DNA of 64,000 nucleotides from Streptomyces formicae. GTDB taxonomy: Bacteria; Actinomycetota; Actinomycetes; Streptomycetales; Streptomycetaceae. The stretch is taken from the NCBI RefSeq assembly GCF_022647665.1, contig NZ_CP071872.1, positions 1,550,001 to 1,614,000 on the forward strand, read 5' to 3'. Both the position numbers and the translations under genes were made by a program. Each line of letters begins with the position of its first letter. Positions within the stretch are counted from its first letter, which is position 1. The notes beneath the pieces were generated by a model. That model was not told the DNA's origin. It did not search any database and was given only the letters and a program-made list of their open reading frames with translations. Shown here piece by piece: positions 18,679 through 29,009 of the stretch.

Positions 18679-18799
18679 CCCGCTGAGTTGAGCGGAGCCA
18701 TGCCCGGACGCGGTCCGGTGGGCTCCGCTTTCGCGATCGGTCAGGAACCGGTCTCGGGCGGGACCGGTCGGGACCGGTGGGATCCGTCCAGTGGAGCTC

Positions 18800-18835
18800 T
18801 TCTCTCCCTCGAGTGCACCTACATCGAGGGGAGAA
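18800..18835 (+). promoter_or_regulatory. Hairpin covering the protease ribosome-binding site
   Basis: TTCTC-T-CCCTCGA (18800-18812) can pair with TCGAGGGGAGAA (18824-18835) with one bulged base and an 11-nt loop. The right arm holds the GAGGGGAG Shine-Dalgarno sequence, and the GTG start is at 18840. Folding would block translation. Confidence 0.5.
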
Positions 18836-18839
18836 CTGA

Positions 18840-20624
18840 GTGGCAGCTCACAGAAGGGTGCGAACAGCCCTTCCCGCGGCCGCCGCCGCGCTCGCGCTGG
18901 GCGGCGCGGTGCTGACGGCCGTACCGGCTCAGGCGGCGGACTCGCCGCTGCCGCAGCGGCAGGCCGGCCAGGAGCGTCCGGCACCCGCGTCGCAGGCCGA
19001 ACTCCAGGCCCGTGTCGACGGCGTGAAGGACGTGTTCCAGAAGAACGCCCAGCAGAACGGCGGTTCCGCGACGTCCGCGGAAGGCGCCACCGGCGACACC
19101 GCCACCGCGCCCGGCCCTACGGGCTCGGCCGATCCGAAGGTCATCGGCGGTGTCGACGCGTCGATCAGCGAGGCACCGTGGATGGTGCAGCTGTACTACT
19201 TCGACGACCACGGCAACGCCGACCCGGCCGACGACGAGGGCTACTTCTGCGGAGGCACGCTGGTCGCCCCCGCCAAGGTCCTCACGGCCGCGCACTGCGC
19301 GTCCGGCCTGGACTGGACGAAGCACGGCACGGTCATCGGCGGCACCGAGAAGCTCTTCACCTCGGGTGAGGGGGCGGCGGTCGGCGTATGGCGCCAGTGG
19401 ATGAACCCGGGGTACAGCGACGCCACGCTCAAGGGCGACGTCGCCGTGCTCACGCTCACCTCCGCGCTGCCGTACAAGACGCTGCAGCCGACGCCGAGCA
19501 CCAACACGGCGTCGTACGCGCCCGGCACGCCCGGCACCGTCTACGGGTGGGGGCGTACCAGCTCCACCAGTGACGACATCTCGCAGACGCTGAAGAAGGC
19601 GACCATTCCGGTCCAGTCGGACTCGGCGTGCACGTCGCTCTACGGCAGCGAGTTCGTGCCCGGGCAGATGCTATGCGCGGGCAACCCGGCCAGCGGCCAG
19701 GACGCGGGCACCGTCTCGCCGTGCAACGGCGACTCGGGCGGCCCGCTCGTCGTCAACGGGCGCATCGCGGGCGTCGTGTCGTGGGGCGTGCAGGACTGCG
19801 TCGCCACCGGCGCGCGCAGCGTGTTCGCGAAGACCAGCACCTTCGCCGGTCTGATCAACCCGCGCATCGACGACGCCAACGTCAACTTCGACGACAAGGC
19901 CGACCTGTTCACCAGGGCCTCGACGGGCGAGGGCTTCGCGTACATGTCGCGCGGCGCCTCGCTCGGCGACCGGGTGTCGCTGGGCGACTGGCGCGGGATC
20001 AACCTGGTCCGCCAGGCCGATCTGAACCGGGACTACTACCAGGACTTCGTCTTCCGCACCGACGGTGGCGAGCTGTGGTGGTGGGGCTACGACGCGGCCC
20101 AGGACGCCTACACCGACCACCGCATCGGCTCGGGCTGGGGCAGCTTCCGGAACATCGCCGTCACCGGCGACGTCACCGGCGACGGGTTCGCCGACATCAC
20201 CGCGAACGACTCGGCGGGCACGCTCTGGCTGTGGACGGGTCTCGGCAACGGCACCTTCAACAGCAAGAAGAAGATCGGCGTCGGCTGGAGCACCTACCAG
20301 GTGTACGGCAAGGGCGACTACAGCGGCGACGGGTGGCCGGACCTGCTGGCCCGGGACGCCCAGGCCCGGCTGTGGGTCTACAAGGGCACGGGCAACGCGG
20401 GCTCCCCGTTCTCCGCCCGGGTCCAGGTCGGCCACGGCTGGAACTTCACCGCGTACGCCACGACCGGTGACCTGACCGGCGACGGCCGCGCGGACTTCAT
20501 GGTCCGCGACTCGTCCGGCTACCTGTGGGCGTACAAGGGGACGGGCTCGGCATCGGCCCCGTTCGCTCTCTCCCAGCGGATCAAGGTCGGCACCGGCTGG
20601 AAGTCGTACGCCCTCTTCGGCTGA
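18840..20624 (+). CDS. Secreted trypsin-like serine protease with FG-GAP repeats
   Basis: This is an extracellular S1-family protease. A typical signal peptide ends at AVPAQA-AD near residue 33. A propeptide-like stretch leads to VIGGVDAS, where activation cleavage would expose the new N-terminus. The triad is visible as LTAAHC, GDVAVLTL and GDSGGPLV. From about residue 345 the protein has FG-GAP/VCBS-type repeats rich in Asp/Gly (TGDVTGDGFADI, GDYSGDGWPDLL, GDLTGDGRADFM), which bind calcium or surfaces. The GTG start has GAGGGGAG upstream within a possible hairpin. It forms a single-gene unit between two terminators. Confidence 0.93.
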   Translation: MAAHRRVRTALPAAAAALALGGAVLTAVPAQAADSPLPQRQAGQERPAPASQAELQARVDGVKDVFQKNAQQNGGSATSAEGATGDTATAPGPTGSADPKVIGGVDASISEAPWMVQLYYFDDHGNADPADDEGYFCGGTLVAPAKVLTAAHCASGLDWTKHGTVIGGTEKLFTSGEGAAVGVWRQWMNPGYSDATLKGDVAVLTLTSALPYKTLQPTPSTNTASYAPGTPGTVYGWGRTSSTSDDISQTLKKATIPVQSDSACTSLYGSEFVPGQMLCAGNPASGQDAGTVSPCNGDSGGPLVVNGRIAGVVSWGVQDCVATGARSVFAKTSTFAGLINPRIDDANVNFDDKADLFTRASTGEGFAYMSRGASLGDRVSLGDWRGINLVRQADLNRDYYQDFVFRTDGGELWWWGYDAAQDAYTDHRIGSGWGSFRNIAVTGDVTGDGFADITANDSAGTLWLWTGLGNGTFNSKKKIGVGWSTYQVYGKGDYSGDGWPDLLARDAQARLWVYKGTGNAGSPFSARVQVGHGWNFTAYATTGDLTGDGRADFMVRDSSGYLWAYKGTGSASAPFALSQRIKVGTGWKSYALFG

Positions 20625-20713
20625 GCCGGAGGGACCGGCGGGAGATCCCGGTCACAGCCACGGCCCGTGCGGGCCGGCCAGGGACCGGGACGAAACCGCA
20701 GGTGAAGCAAGGT

Positions 20714-20746
20714 CTGCGCCCACCGTGTCAGCCACGGTGGGCGCAG
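20714..20746 (+). terminator. Terminator after protease gene
   Basis: A 14-bp perfect stem (20714-20727 with 20733-20746, arm CTGCGCCCACCGTG) with a 5-nt loop is followed by a pyrimidine run. Confidence 0.85.
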
Positions 20747-20824
20747 CTCTTCTCTCACCGACTTCTCAGGACCCTGTGCAACCCTTCATGCCTCTCCGCC
20801 GTCTCACCATTGGCTTAACAAAAC

Positions 20825-20853
20825 TTGACAGGGTGGGCAAACCGTGCCTGAAA
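20825..20853 (+). promoter_or_regulatory. Possible promoter of LCP gene
   Basis: TTGACA (20825-20830) is a consensus -35 box. The best -10 candidate (CTGAAA/TGAAAA near 20848-20854) is weak, so the start point is uncertain. Confidence 0.3.
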
Positions 20854-20897
20854 ACGACGGCCGGGGGCAACAGGACCTACGAGGGGCTTGAGGAGAT

Positions 20898-21992
20898 ATG
20901 GCCGACCAGACCAGCAACGGCAGTCGAATACGCGCGACCGGCAGGCGCCGCAGGCCTCCCACCGCGGGGCGTCGCGCCGTGGGGGTCGCCGCGTGGGGCG
21001 CGGCCGGTCTGGTGCTCATCGGCGGGTCGGGTCTCGGCTACGTCTACTTCAAGCTCAACGGGAACATCCAGAGCGTCGACATCAACGCCCAGCTCGGCAA
21101 GGACCGGCCCGACGACGTCGACAACGGCTCGATGGACATCCTCGTCCTCGGCTCCGACTCCCGCTCCGGCGCCAACGGCAAGTACGGCGACGACGGCGGC
21201 GGCGCCCGCTCCGACACCGCGATGATCGTCCACGTCTACGAGGGCCACAAGAAGGCCGCGGTCGTCTCCGTGCCCCGCGACACGCTCATAGAACGGCCCC
21301 GGTGCACCGACGGTGACGGCGGGACGGTCGCCGGCGAGAGCCGCGCCATGTTCAACACGGCGTTCGAGGTCGGCGGGCCCACCTGTGCGGTGAAGACCGT
21401 CGAGAAGATGTCCGGCATCCGCATGGACCACTACGTCGAGGTCGACTTCACCGGCTTCAAGAAGCTCGTCGACGAGCTCGGCGGCGTCGATGTCACCACC
21501 ACCGAGGCGATCAACGACTCCAAGAGCCACCTCGACCTGAAGCCCGGCACCCACACCCTCACCGGTGAGCAGGCCCTCGGGCTCGTACGGACCCGCAAGT
21601 CCGTCGGCAACGGCAGCGACCTCGGCCGGATCCAGCTCCAGCAGGCGTTCATCAAGGCCCTGATCGCGCAGGTCAGGGACGTGGGCGTGTTCAGCGACCC
21701 GAAGAAGCTGTACAACCTCGCCGACACCGCCACCAAGGCGATCACGACCGATTCCGAGCTCGACTCGGTCCAGGAGCTCGTCGGCTTCGCGGACGGCCTC
21801 AAGGGGCTCGGCGCCGACGACGTGCAGATGGTCACGATGCCGGTGGAGTACGACAAGCGCGACCCCAACCGCGTCGTCCCGCTGGAGAAGCAGGGCAAGC
21901 AGGTCTGGACCGCCCTCAAGAACGACCGGCCGGTCCCCGCGTCAGCGACCGAGGACACCGCGGACGGCCAGGCCGAGGGCGTCGTCCGCTGA
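20898..21992 (+). CDS. LytR-CpsA-Psr family cell-wall ligase
   Basis: LCP proteins attach secondary wall polymers to peptidoglycan outside the membrane. The 364-residue protein has a basic cytoplasmic tail, one membrane segment (about 28-50, AAGLVLIGGSGLGYVYF) and a large external LCP domain. Family residues are visible in DILVLGSDSR, ARSDTAMIVH, VSVPRDTLI and TGEQALGLVRTRKS, including the Arg/Asp cluster that binds the lipid pyrophosphate. ATG 20898 follows GAGGAG by a short spacer. A hairpin at 22081-22097 with four Ts ends the unit. Confidence 0.92.
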   Translation: MADQTSNGSRIRATGRRRRPPTAGRRAVGVAAWGAAGLVLIGGSGLGYVYFKLNGNIQSVDINAQLGKDRPDDVDNGSMDILVLGSDSRSGANGKYGDDGGGARSDTAMIVHVYEGHKKAAVVSVPRDTLIERPRCTDGDGGTVAGESRAMFNTAFEVGGPTCAVKTVEKMSGIRMDHYVEVDFTGFKKLVDELGGVDVTTTEAINDSKSHLDLKPGTHTLTGEQALGLVRTRKSVGNGSDLGRIQLQQAFIKALIAQVRDVGVFSDPKKLYNLADTATKAITTDSELDSVQELVGFADGLKGLGADDVQMVTMPVEYDKRDPNRVVPLEKQGKQVWTALKNDRPVPASATEDTADGQAEGVVR

Positions 21993-22080
21993 TCCGGATC
22001 GCAGCAGACCGCGGCAGGCAACAGCAGGTCGCAGCCGGCCGCGGCGGCGGAGCCGCGGCAGGAACGCCGTATCAGGAATA

Positions 22081-22101
22081 CCGGGGCCCGACCCCGGTTT
22101 T
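22081..22101 (+). terminator. Terminator after LCP gene
   Basis: CCGGGG (22081-22086) pairs with CCCCGG (22092-22097) and is followed by TTTT, one of the few hairpins here with a T run. Confidence 0.6.
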
Positions 22102-22202
22102 GGGAGATACGGCCGGTCCTGGCAGACTGGTACGTCGGCCCCGGTTCACGTACGCGCATCCCGCGCGTGCGACCCGGTGCCCTCCCGAAACTAGGAGACA
22201 CC

Positions 22203-22427
22203 TTGAAGCGCGACATCCACCCCGCGTACGTCGAGACCCAGGTGAGCTGCACCTGTGGCGCGTCGTTCACCACCCGCAGCACGATCGAGGCCGGCACCAT
22301 CCGTGCCGAGGTCTGCTCCGAGTGCCACCCGTTCTACACGGGCAAGCAGAAGATCCTCGACACCGGTGGCCGTGTGGCCCGCTTCGAGGCCCGCTTCGGC
22401 AAGGCTGCCGGCTCCGCCAAGAAGTAG
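22203..22427 (+). CDS. rpmE: Ribosomal protein L31 (zinc-binding form)
   Basis: L31 bridges the ribosomal subunits. The 74-residue protein begins at TTG 22203, chosen because AGGAGA lies five bases upstream and MKRDIHPAY is the family start. Four cysteines (CTCG and CSEC) form the zinc site, so this is the C+ type expressed under zinc sufficiency. The HPFYTGKQK motif is conserved. It lies just before prfA, a common actinobacterial arrangement. Confidence 0.96.
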   Translation: MKRDIHPAYVETQVSCTCGASFTTRSTIEAGTIRAEVCSECHPFYTGKQKILDTGGRVARFEARFGKAAGSAKK

Positions 22428-22530
22428 CGAGCCATTGCGCCGGTCTTCGGCTGCCCCTGCGCGGGCGGCCGGGACCGGCGCTTTGCCGTCCCTGCCGTAG
22501 GTACAGAAGTACAGGAACCAGGAGCCCCCG

Positions 22531-23607
22531 ATGTTCGAGGCGGTCGAGGAACTGATCGGCGAGCACGCCGATCTCGAGAAGAAGCTCGCGGACCCCGCGG
22601 TCCACGCGGACCAGGCGAACGCGCGCAAGCTCAACAAGCGGTACGCCGAGCTGACCCCGATCGTCGCCACGTACCGCTCCTGGAAGCAGACCGGGGACGA
22701 CATCGAGACCGCCCGTGAGTTCGCGGCCGACGATCCCGACTTCGCTGCCGAGGTCAAGGAGCTGGAGAAGCAGCGCGAGGAGCTCACCGACAAGCTCCGG
22801 CTGCTGCTCGTGCCCCGCGACCCCAGCGACGACAAGGACGTCATCCTGGAGATCAAGGCCGGCGCGGGCGGCGACGAGTCCGCCCTGTTCGCCGGCGACC
22901 TGCTGCGGATGTACCTGCGCTACGCCGAGCGCGTCGGCTGGAAGACCGAGATCATCGACTCCACCGAGTCCGAGCTCGGCGGCTACAAGGACGTCCAGGT
23001 CGCGGTGAAGACCAAGGGCGGCAACGGCGCCACGGAGCCTGGGCAGGGTGTCTGGGCGCGGCTGAAGTACGAGGGCGGGGTGCACCGCGTGCAGCGGGTG
23101 CCGTCGACCGAGTCCCAGGGCCGGATCCACACCTCCGCCGCCGGTGTCCTCGTGACCCCGGAGGCCGAGGAGGTCGACGTCGAGATCCACGCCAACGATC
23201 TGCGCATCGACGTCTACCGCTCCTCCGGGCCCGGCGGCCAGTCCGTCAACACGACCGACTCCGCGGTGCGCATCACGCACCTGCCCACCGGAGTCGTCGC
23301 CTCCTGCCAGAACGAGAAGAGCCAGCTCCAGAACAAGGAGCAGGCCATGCGTATCCTGCGCTCCAGGCTGCTCGCCGCGGCCCAGGAGGCCGCCGAGCAG
23401 GAGGCCGCGGACGCCCGCCGCAGCCAGGTCCGCACGGTCGACCGCTCCGAGAAGATCCGTACGTACAACTTCCCGGAAAACCGCATCTCGGACCACCGCG
23501 TCGGCTTCAAGGCGTACAACTTGGACCAGGTGCTCGACGGGGAGCTGGACGCGGTGATCCAGGCCTGCGTCGACGCCGACTCCGCCGCGAAGCTCGCCGC
23601 CGCGTAG
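22531..23607 (+). CDS. prfA: Peptide chain release factor 1
   Basis: RF1 ends translation at UAA and UAG. The 358-residue protein has the GGQ motif ([15 protein letters not shown]) whose glutamine is methylated by PrmC, encoded next. The codon-recognition tripeptide region reads VPSTESQG, that is P-S-T where E. coli has PAT. ATG 22531 gives the conserved MFEAVEELI start. Spacing to prmC is 51 bp with GGAGG before the prmC start, so co-transcription is likely. Confidence 0.96.
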   Translation: MFEAVEELIGEHADLEKKLADPAVHADQANARKLNKRYAELTPIVATYRSWKQTGDDIETAREFAADDPDFAAEVKELEKQREELTDKLRLLLVPRDPSDDKDVILEIKAGAGGDESALFAGDLLRMYLRYAERVGWKTEIIDSTESELGGYKDVQVAVKTKGGNGATEPGQGVWARLKYEGGVHRVQRVPSTESQGRIHTSAAGVLVTPEAEEVDVEIHANDLRIDVYRSSGPGGQSVNTTDSAVRITHLPTGVVASCQNEKSQLQNKEQAMRILRSRLLAAAQEAAEQEAADARRSQVRTVDRSEKIRTYNFPENRISDHRVGFKAYNLDQVLDGELDAVIQACVDADSAAKLAAA

Positions 23608-23658
23608 GCCGCACCGGCCGCGTACCACGAACCGCCCTGCCCAGCCCGGAGGACCAGC

Positions 23659-24540
23659 GTGCAGTCGCTCCCCGGGGGACGACCCCCGTACCCCCGCTCC
23701 TTGCTGCTTGCCGAGGTGGCCCAGGCCACCCAGCGACTGGCCGACGCCGGCGTGCCCTCACCCCGCTTCGACGCGGAGGAGCTCGCCGCGTTCGTCCACG
23801 GCGTCAAGCGCGGCGAACTGCATCTGGTCAAGGACACGGACTTCGACGCCCGCTACTGGGAGGCGATCGCCCGCCGCGAGGCCCGCGAGCCGCTCCAGCA
23901 CATCACCGGGCGCGCCTTCTTCCGCTATCTGGAGCTCCAGGTCGGCCCCGGCGTCTTCGTGCCCCGGCCCGAGACCGAGTCGGTCGTCGGCTGGGCCATA
24001 GACGCGGTGCGGGCCATGGACGTCGTCGAACCGCTCGTCGTCGATCTGTGCTCCGGCTCCGGGGCGATCGCCCTGGCCATCGCGCAGGAGGTCCCGCGCT
24101 CGCGCGTGCACGCCGTGGAGCTCTCCGACGACGCCATCGGCTGGACGCGCAAGAACGCCGAGGGGTCCAGGGTCGCGGTGCACCACGGAGACGCCCTCGC
24201 CGCCCTCCCTGAGCTCGACGGCCAGGTCGACCTGGTCATCTCCAACCCGCCGTACATCCCGCTCACCGAGTGGGAGTACGTCGCCCCCGAGGCCCGTGAC
24301 CACGACCCGCAGATGGCCCTCTTCTCCGGCGAGGACGGACTCGACACCATCCGCGGCATCGAACGCACCGCCCACCGTCTGCTGCGCCCCGGCGGCCTCG
24401 TCGTCGTCGAGCACGCCGACACCCAGGGCGGACAGGTCCCGTGGATCTTCAACGAGGAGGCCGGCTGGGCTGACGCCGCCGACCACCCCGACCTGAACAA
24501 GCGGCCGCGGTTCGCGACCGCCCGTAAGGCAATGCCATGA
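23659..24540 (+). CDS. prmC: Release factor glutamine methyltransferase
   Basis: PrmC uses S-adenosylmethionine to methylate the GGQ glutamine of RF1 and RF2. The 293-residue protein has an N-terminal helical domain and a Rossmann methyltransferase domain with VVDLCSGSGAIALAIA (SAM binding) and the substrate motif NPPYIP. The GTG start is preceded by GGAGGACC. It lies directly after prfA, its substrate gene. Confidence 0.95.
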   Translation: MQSLPGGRPPYPRSLLLAEVAQATQRLADAGVPSPRFDAEELAAFVHGVKRGELHLVKDTDFDARYWEAIARREAREPLQHITGRAFFRYLELQVGPGVFVPRPETESVVGWAIDAVRAMDVVEPLVVDLCSGSGAIALAIAQEVPRSRVHAVELSDDAIGWTRKNAEGSRVAVHHGDALAALPELDGQVDLVISNPPYIPLTEWEYVAPEARDHDPQMALFSGEDGLDTIRGIERTAHRLLRPGGLVVVEHADTQGGQVPWIFNEEAGWADAADHPDLNKRPRFATARKAMP

Positions 24541-24580
24541 CCACGCATGTGTACGTGAACAGGTACCAGGAGGCCCGCTG

Positions 24581-25228
24581 ATGGCTCGGCGATACGACTG
24601 CAACGACGCGACGGAACGCACCACCGGCCTGCGCGAAGCGGCGTCGGCCGTCCGCCGCGGCGAGCTCGTCGTGCTGCCCACCGACACCGTGTACGGCATC
24701 GGGGCCGACGCCTTCAGCTCGGAGGCCGTCACCGACCTGCTGGCGGCGAAGGGCCGCGGCCGCACCATGCCCACCCCCGTGCTCATCGGCTCCCCGAACA
24801 CCCTGCACGGCCTGGTCACCGACTTCTCGGAGCAGGCGTGGGAGCTCGTCGACGCCTTCTGGCCTGGCGCGCTCACCCTGGTCGCGCGGCACCAGCCGTC
24901 GCTCCAGTGGGACCTCGGCGACACCCGCGGCACCGTCGCGATCCGGATGCCCCTGCACCCCGTCGCGATCGAGCTGCTGACGGACGTCGGCCCGATGGCC
25001 GTCTCGTCCGCGAACCTCACCGGGCACCCGGCGCCCGAGGACTGCGACGCCGCGCAGGAGATGCTCGGCGACTCCGTCTCCGTGTACCTCGACGGCGGCC
25101 CGACGCCCGGCATCGTGCCGTCCTCGATCGTCGACGTCACGGGCAAGACGCCCGTCCTGCTGCGGGAGGGGGCGCTCTCCCCGGAAGAGCTCCGGAAGGT
25201 CGTACCCGACCTCGAGGTGGCCAATTGA
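24581..25228 (+). CDS. tsaC: L-threonylcarbamoyladenylate synthase (Sua5/YwlC/YrdC)
   Basis: TsaC makes threonylcarbamoyl-AMP from threonine, bicarbonate and ATP for t6A modification of ANN-decoding tRNAs. The 215-residue protein is the short YrdC-domain form. Key motifs are VVLPTDTVYGIGADA, the KGR loop (AAKGRGRTMP), RMPLHPVA and SSANLTGHP. GGAGG precedes the ATG. Its stop codon overlaps the start of the next gene (TTGA at 25225-25228). Confidence 0.94.
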   Translation: MARRYDCNDATERTTGLREAASAVRRGELVVLPTDTVYGIGADAFSSEAVTDLLAAKGRGRTMPTPVLIGSPNTLHGLVTDFSEQAWELVDAFWPGALTLVARHQPSLQWDLGDTRGTVAIRMPLHPVAIELLTDVGPMAVSSANLTGHPAPEDCDAAQEMLGDSVSVYLDGGPTPGIVPSSIVDVTGKTPVLLREGALSPEELRKVVPDLEVAN

Positions 25229-25869
25229 CAGCCCCTGAGGGGCGTGGCATAGGCGGTACGGCGAACAACACCTTCCGCATCCTCCACGTCAGCACCGGCA
25301 ACGTCTGCCGCTCGCCGATCACCGAGCGGCTGACGCGGCATGCCCTGAGCCACCGTCTGGGCGAATCGATCGCCGGCGGGCTGATCGTGGAGAGTGCCGG
25401 CACCTGGGGCCACGAGGGTGCCCCCATGGAGCCCAACGCCGAGACGGTCCTCACCGACTTCGGTGCGGACCCGAGCGGCTTCGTCGGGCGCGAGCTCCTC
25501 GACGAGCACGTCATCTGCGCGGACCTGGTCCTGACGGCGACCCGCGACCACCGGGCCCAGGTCATCTCGATGGGCCACTCGGCGGGCCTGCGCACCTTCA
25601 CGCTGAAGGAGTTCACCCGCCTGGTGCGGGCCATAGACCCGGCGACGCTGCCCGACCCGCTCGACGACGGCGTCGTCGAGCGCGCCCGCGCGCTGGTGCG
25701 GGCCGCGGCGGCGCTCCGCGGATGGCTGCTCGCGCCGAGCGCGGAGGCGGACGAGGTGTACGACCCGTATGGCGCCCCGATCACCTTCTTCCGCTCGATC
25801 GGCGAGGAGATCCATCAGGCGCTGGACCCGGTGGTCACCGCCCTGACGGGCGTACCCGCCCGCTCCTGA
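25225..25869 (+). CDS. Low-molecular-weight tyrosine phosphatase-like protein, nucleophile altered
   Basis: The 214-residue protein has the LMW-PTP fold signature FRILHVSTGNVCRSPITE. The family P-loop is C-x5-R-S; here the first Cys is Ser (S-T-G-N-V-C-R-S), while the second Cys and Arg remain. A DP pair near the C-terminal third (TLPDPLDD) matches the general-acid region. Enzymatic activity is therefore uncertain and a regulatory or altered activity is possible. The TTG start overlaps the tsaC stop and has GAGGTGG upstream. The next gene, glyA, has its own gap and is probably expressed separately. Confidence 0.82.
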   Translation: MTAPEGRGIGGTANNTFRILHVSTGNVCRSPITERLTRHALSHRLGESIAGGLIVESAGTWGHEGAPMEPNAETVLTDFGADPSGFVGRELLDEHVICADLVLTATRDHRAQVISMGHSAGLRTFTLKEFTRLVRAIDPATLPDPLDDGVVERARALVRAAAALRGWLLAPSAEADEVYDPYGAPITFFRSIGEEIHQALDPVVTALTGVPARS

Positions 25870-25972
25870 GCCCGCGGTGCCCCGCGGACGGGGCAGCCGC
25901 GTGCCGGGCAGGGGCCGCACCCCCGGCCTACATTGGAGGGGCCCCAAACCCACGCGAGGCCCGGAGCCCACC

Positions 25973-27274
<1,302 letters not shown>

Positions 27275-27343
27275 TACCTGTATGGGATGCGTATCAGGGG
27301 TAGGCGTCACCGCGGGGAACCGAGCGGACCCCTCGGTATGTCT

Positions 27344-27371
27344 CTGAGCACATGGCCAACAAAGCTAGGGT
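27344..27371 (+). promoter_or_regulatory. Candidate promoter of the MraY/WecA-like gene
   Basis: CTGAGC (27344-27349) and TAGGGT (27366-27371) lie 16 bp apart, 40 bp before the GTG start. The match is moderate. Confidence 0.35.
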
Positions 27372-27410
27372 GTGGGGCTGAGATGGCCAGCGATTCCTGT
27401 GGGGCAGCCC

Positions 27411-28745
27411 GTGCGTGATTACCTGCTGACGCTCTGTGTCACGGCCGCGGTGACCTATCTGCTGACCGGTCCGGTGCGGAAGTTCGCCATTGCGACCGGG
27501 GCGATGCCGGAGATCCGTGCCCGCGACGTACACCGAGAACCGACTCCGCGGCTCGGTGGCATCGCCATGTTCTTCGGCCTATGCGCGGGGCTGCTCGTCG
27601 CGGACCATCTGTCGAACCTGAACAGCGTCTTCGAGCTCTCCAACGAGCCGCGCGCGCTGCTCTCCGGCGCCGCGCTGATCTGGCTGATCGGCGTACTGGA
27701 CGACAAGTTCGAGATCGACGCGCTGATCAAGCTGGGCGCGCAGATGATCGCCGCGGGTGTGATGGTGGTGCAGGGTCTGACGATCCTGTGGCTGCCGATC
27801 CCGGGCATCGGGACGGTCGCGCTCACCCAGTGGCAGGGCACGCTCCTGACCGTCGCCCTGGTGGTCATCACCATCAACGCGGTGAACTTCGTCGACGGAC
27901 TCGACGGCCTCGCCGCCGGCATGGTCTGCATCGCCACCGCGGCGTTCTTCCTGTACGCGTACCGGATCTGGTTCAGCTACGGGATCGAGGCCGCCGCCCC
28001 CGCGACCCTCTTCGCCGCGATCCTGATGGGCATGTGCCTGGGCTTCCTGCCGCACAACATGCATCCGGCGCGGATCTTCATGGGCGACTCCGGCTCGATG
28101 CTCATCGGACTGGTGCTGGCCGCGTCCGCGATCTCGGTGACCGGTCAGGTCGACCCGGACGCGCTGAAGCTCTTCGAGGGCGGCACGCGCGAGGCCACGC
28201 ACGCGGCGCTGCCGGTCTTCATCCCGCTGCTGCTGCCGCTGACGATCATCGCCATCCCGGTCGCCGACCTGCTGCTGGCGATCGTCCGCCGCACCTGGAG
28301 CGGCAAGTCGCCCTTCGCGGCCGACCGCGGCCACCTCCACCACCGGCTGCTGGAGATCGGCCACTCGCACAGCCGTGCGGTGCTGATCATGTACTTCTGG
28401 TCGGCGCTGTTCGCCTTCGGCGTCGTGCTCTACTCCGTTCACAGCGCGTCCATGTGGATCGTCTTCGCGATCGTGGTACTCAGCGCGGTCGGCCTGGTCC
28501 TGCTCCTCCTGCCCCGCTTCACCCCCCGCGCCCCGCGCTGGGCGGAAGCCTTCGTCCCCCCGCGCTACCGGCGCCGTCCGCAGCCGCTGCCGGCCACGCC
28601 GTCGTACGAGGGCATGGCCGACGAGGGCGCGGCCGACGAGGCCCCGGAGGAACGCCTCCCGGTACCCGCCGGTATCAACGGAGCGACCGCGATCGGCGCC
28701 CGTTCGCGCTTCACGGACCGGCGGAAGGCAGGAACGCCGAGTTGA
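27411..28745 (+). CDS. MraY/WecA-family undecaprenyl-phosphate sugar-phosphate transferase
   Basis: This integral membrane enzyme transfers a sugar-1-phosphate from a UDP-sugar to a polyprenyl phosphate to start a cell-envelope glycan. The 444-residue protein has about eleven hydrophobic segments. Family motifs are DVHREPTPRLGG, LDDKFEI, VNFVDGLDGLAAG (magnesium and lipid binding), FMGDSGSMLIG and a His-rich loop RGHLHHRLLEIGHSH typical of WecA rather than MraY. A hydrophilic tail follows residue 385. The conserved place upstream of atpI suggests decaprenyl-phosphate GlcNAc-1-P transferase activity. The exact sugar is inference. Confidence 0.9.
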   Translation: MRDYLLTLCVTAAVTYLLTGPVRKFAIATGAMPEIRARDVHREPTPRLGGIAMFFGLCAGLLVADHLSNLNSVFELSNEPRALLSGAALIWLIGVLDDKFEIDALIKLGAQMIAAGVMVVQGLTILWLPIPGIGTVALTQWQGTLLTVALVVITINAVNFVDGLDGLAAGMVCIATAAFFLYAYRIWFSYGIEAAAPATLFAAILMGMCLGFLPHNMHPARIFMGDSGSMLIGLVLAASAISVTGQVDPDALKLFEGGTREATHAALPVFIPLLLPLTIIAIPVADLLLAIVRRTWSGKSPFAADRGHLHHRLLEIGHSHSRAVLIMYFWSALFAFGVVLYSVHSASMWIVFAIVVLSAVGLVLLLLPRFTPRAPRWAEAFVPPRYRRRPQPLPATPSYEGMADEGAADEAPEERLPVPAGINGATAIGARSRFTDRRKAGTPS

Positions 28746-28866
28746 CGTATGCCCGCATCTGCGGCCATACCAGACAAGTGGCACGCGTGGCGTTGCACAC
28801 ACGGGCGGGGTCACTCTCATGTGTGAGAGTTGGCACACTCCTGGGTAAAGACCTATTCAAATAGTT

Positions 28867-28882
28867 TGTGATACGGTTCACG
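28867..28882. promoter_or_regulatory. CRP-like palindrome upstream of atpI
   Basis: TGTGA-TACGGT-TCACG lies 128 bp before the atpI start and closely resembles the TGTGA-N6-TCACA consensus. Streptomyces encodes a Crp, so control of the ATP synthase operon by it is plausible but unproven. Confidence 0.4.
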
Positions 28883-29009
28883 AGAGCCGGAGACAGCGCC
28901 GAAAGACCGTAGAGCGACGGTCTCCTCGGCCCCGAGACCCACCTCGGACCGGATCTACGCTCGTCCATGACGACACCACTTGCCCCCACCAGTAAGCGGA
29001 GCTGCCGCC

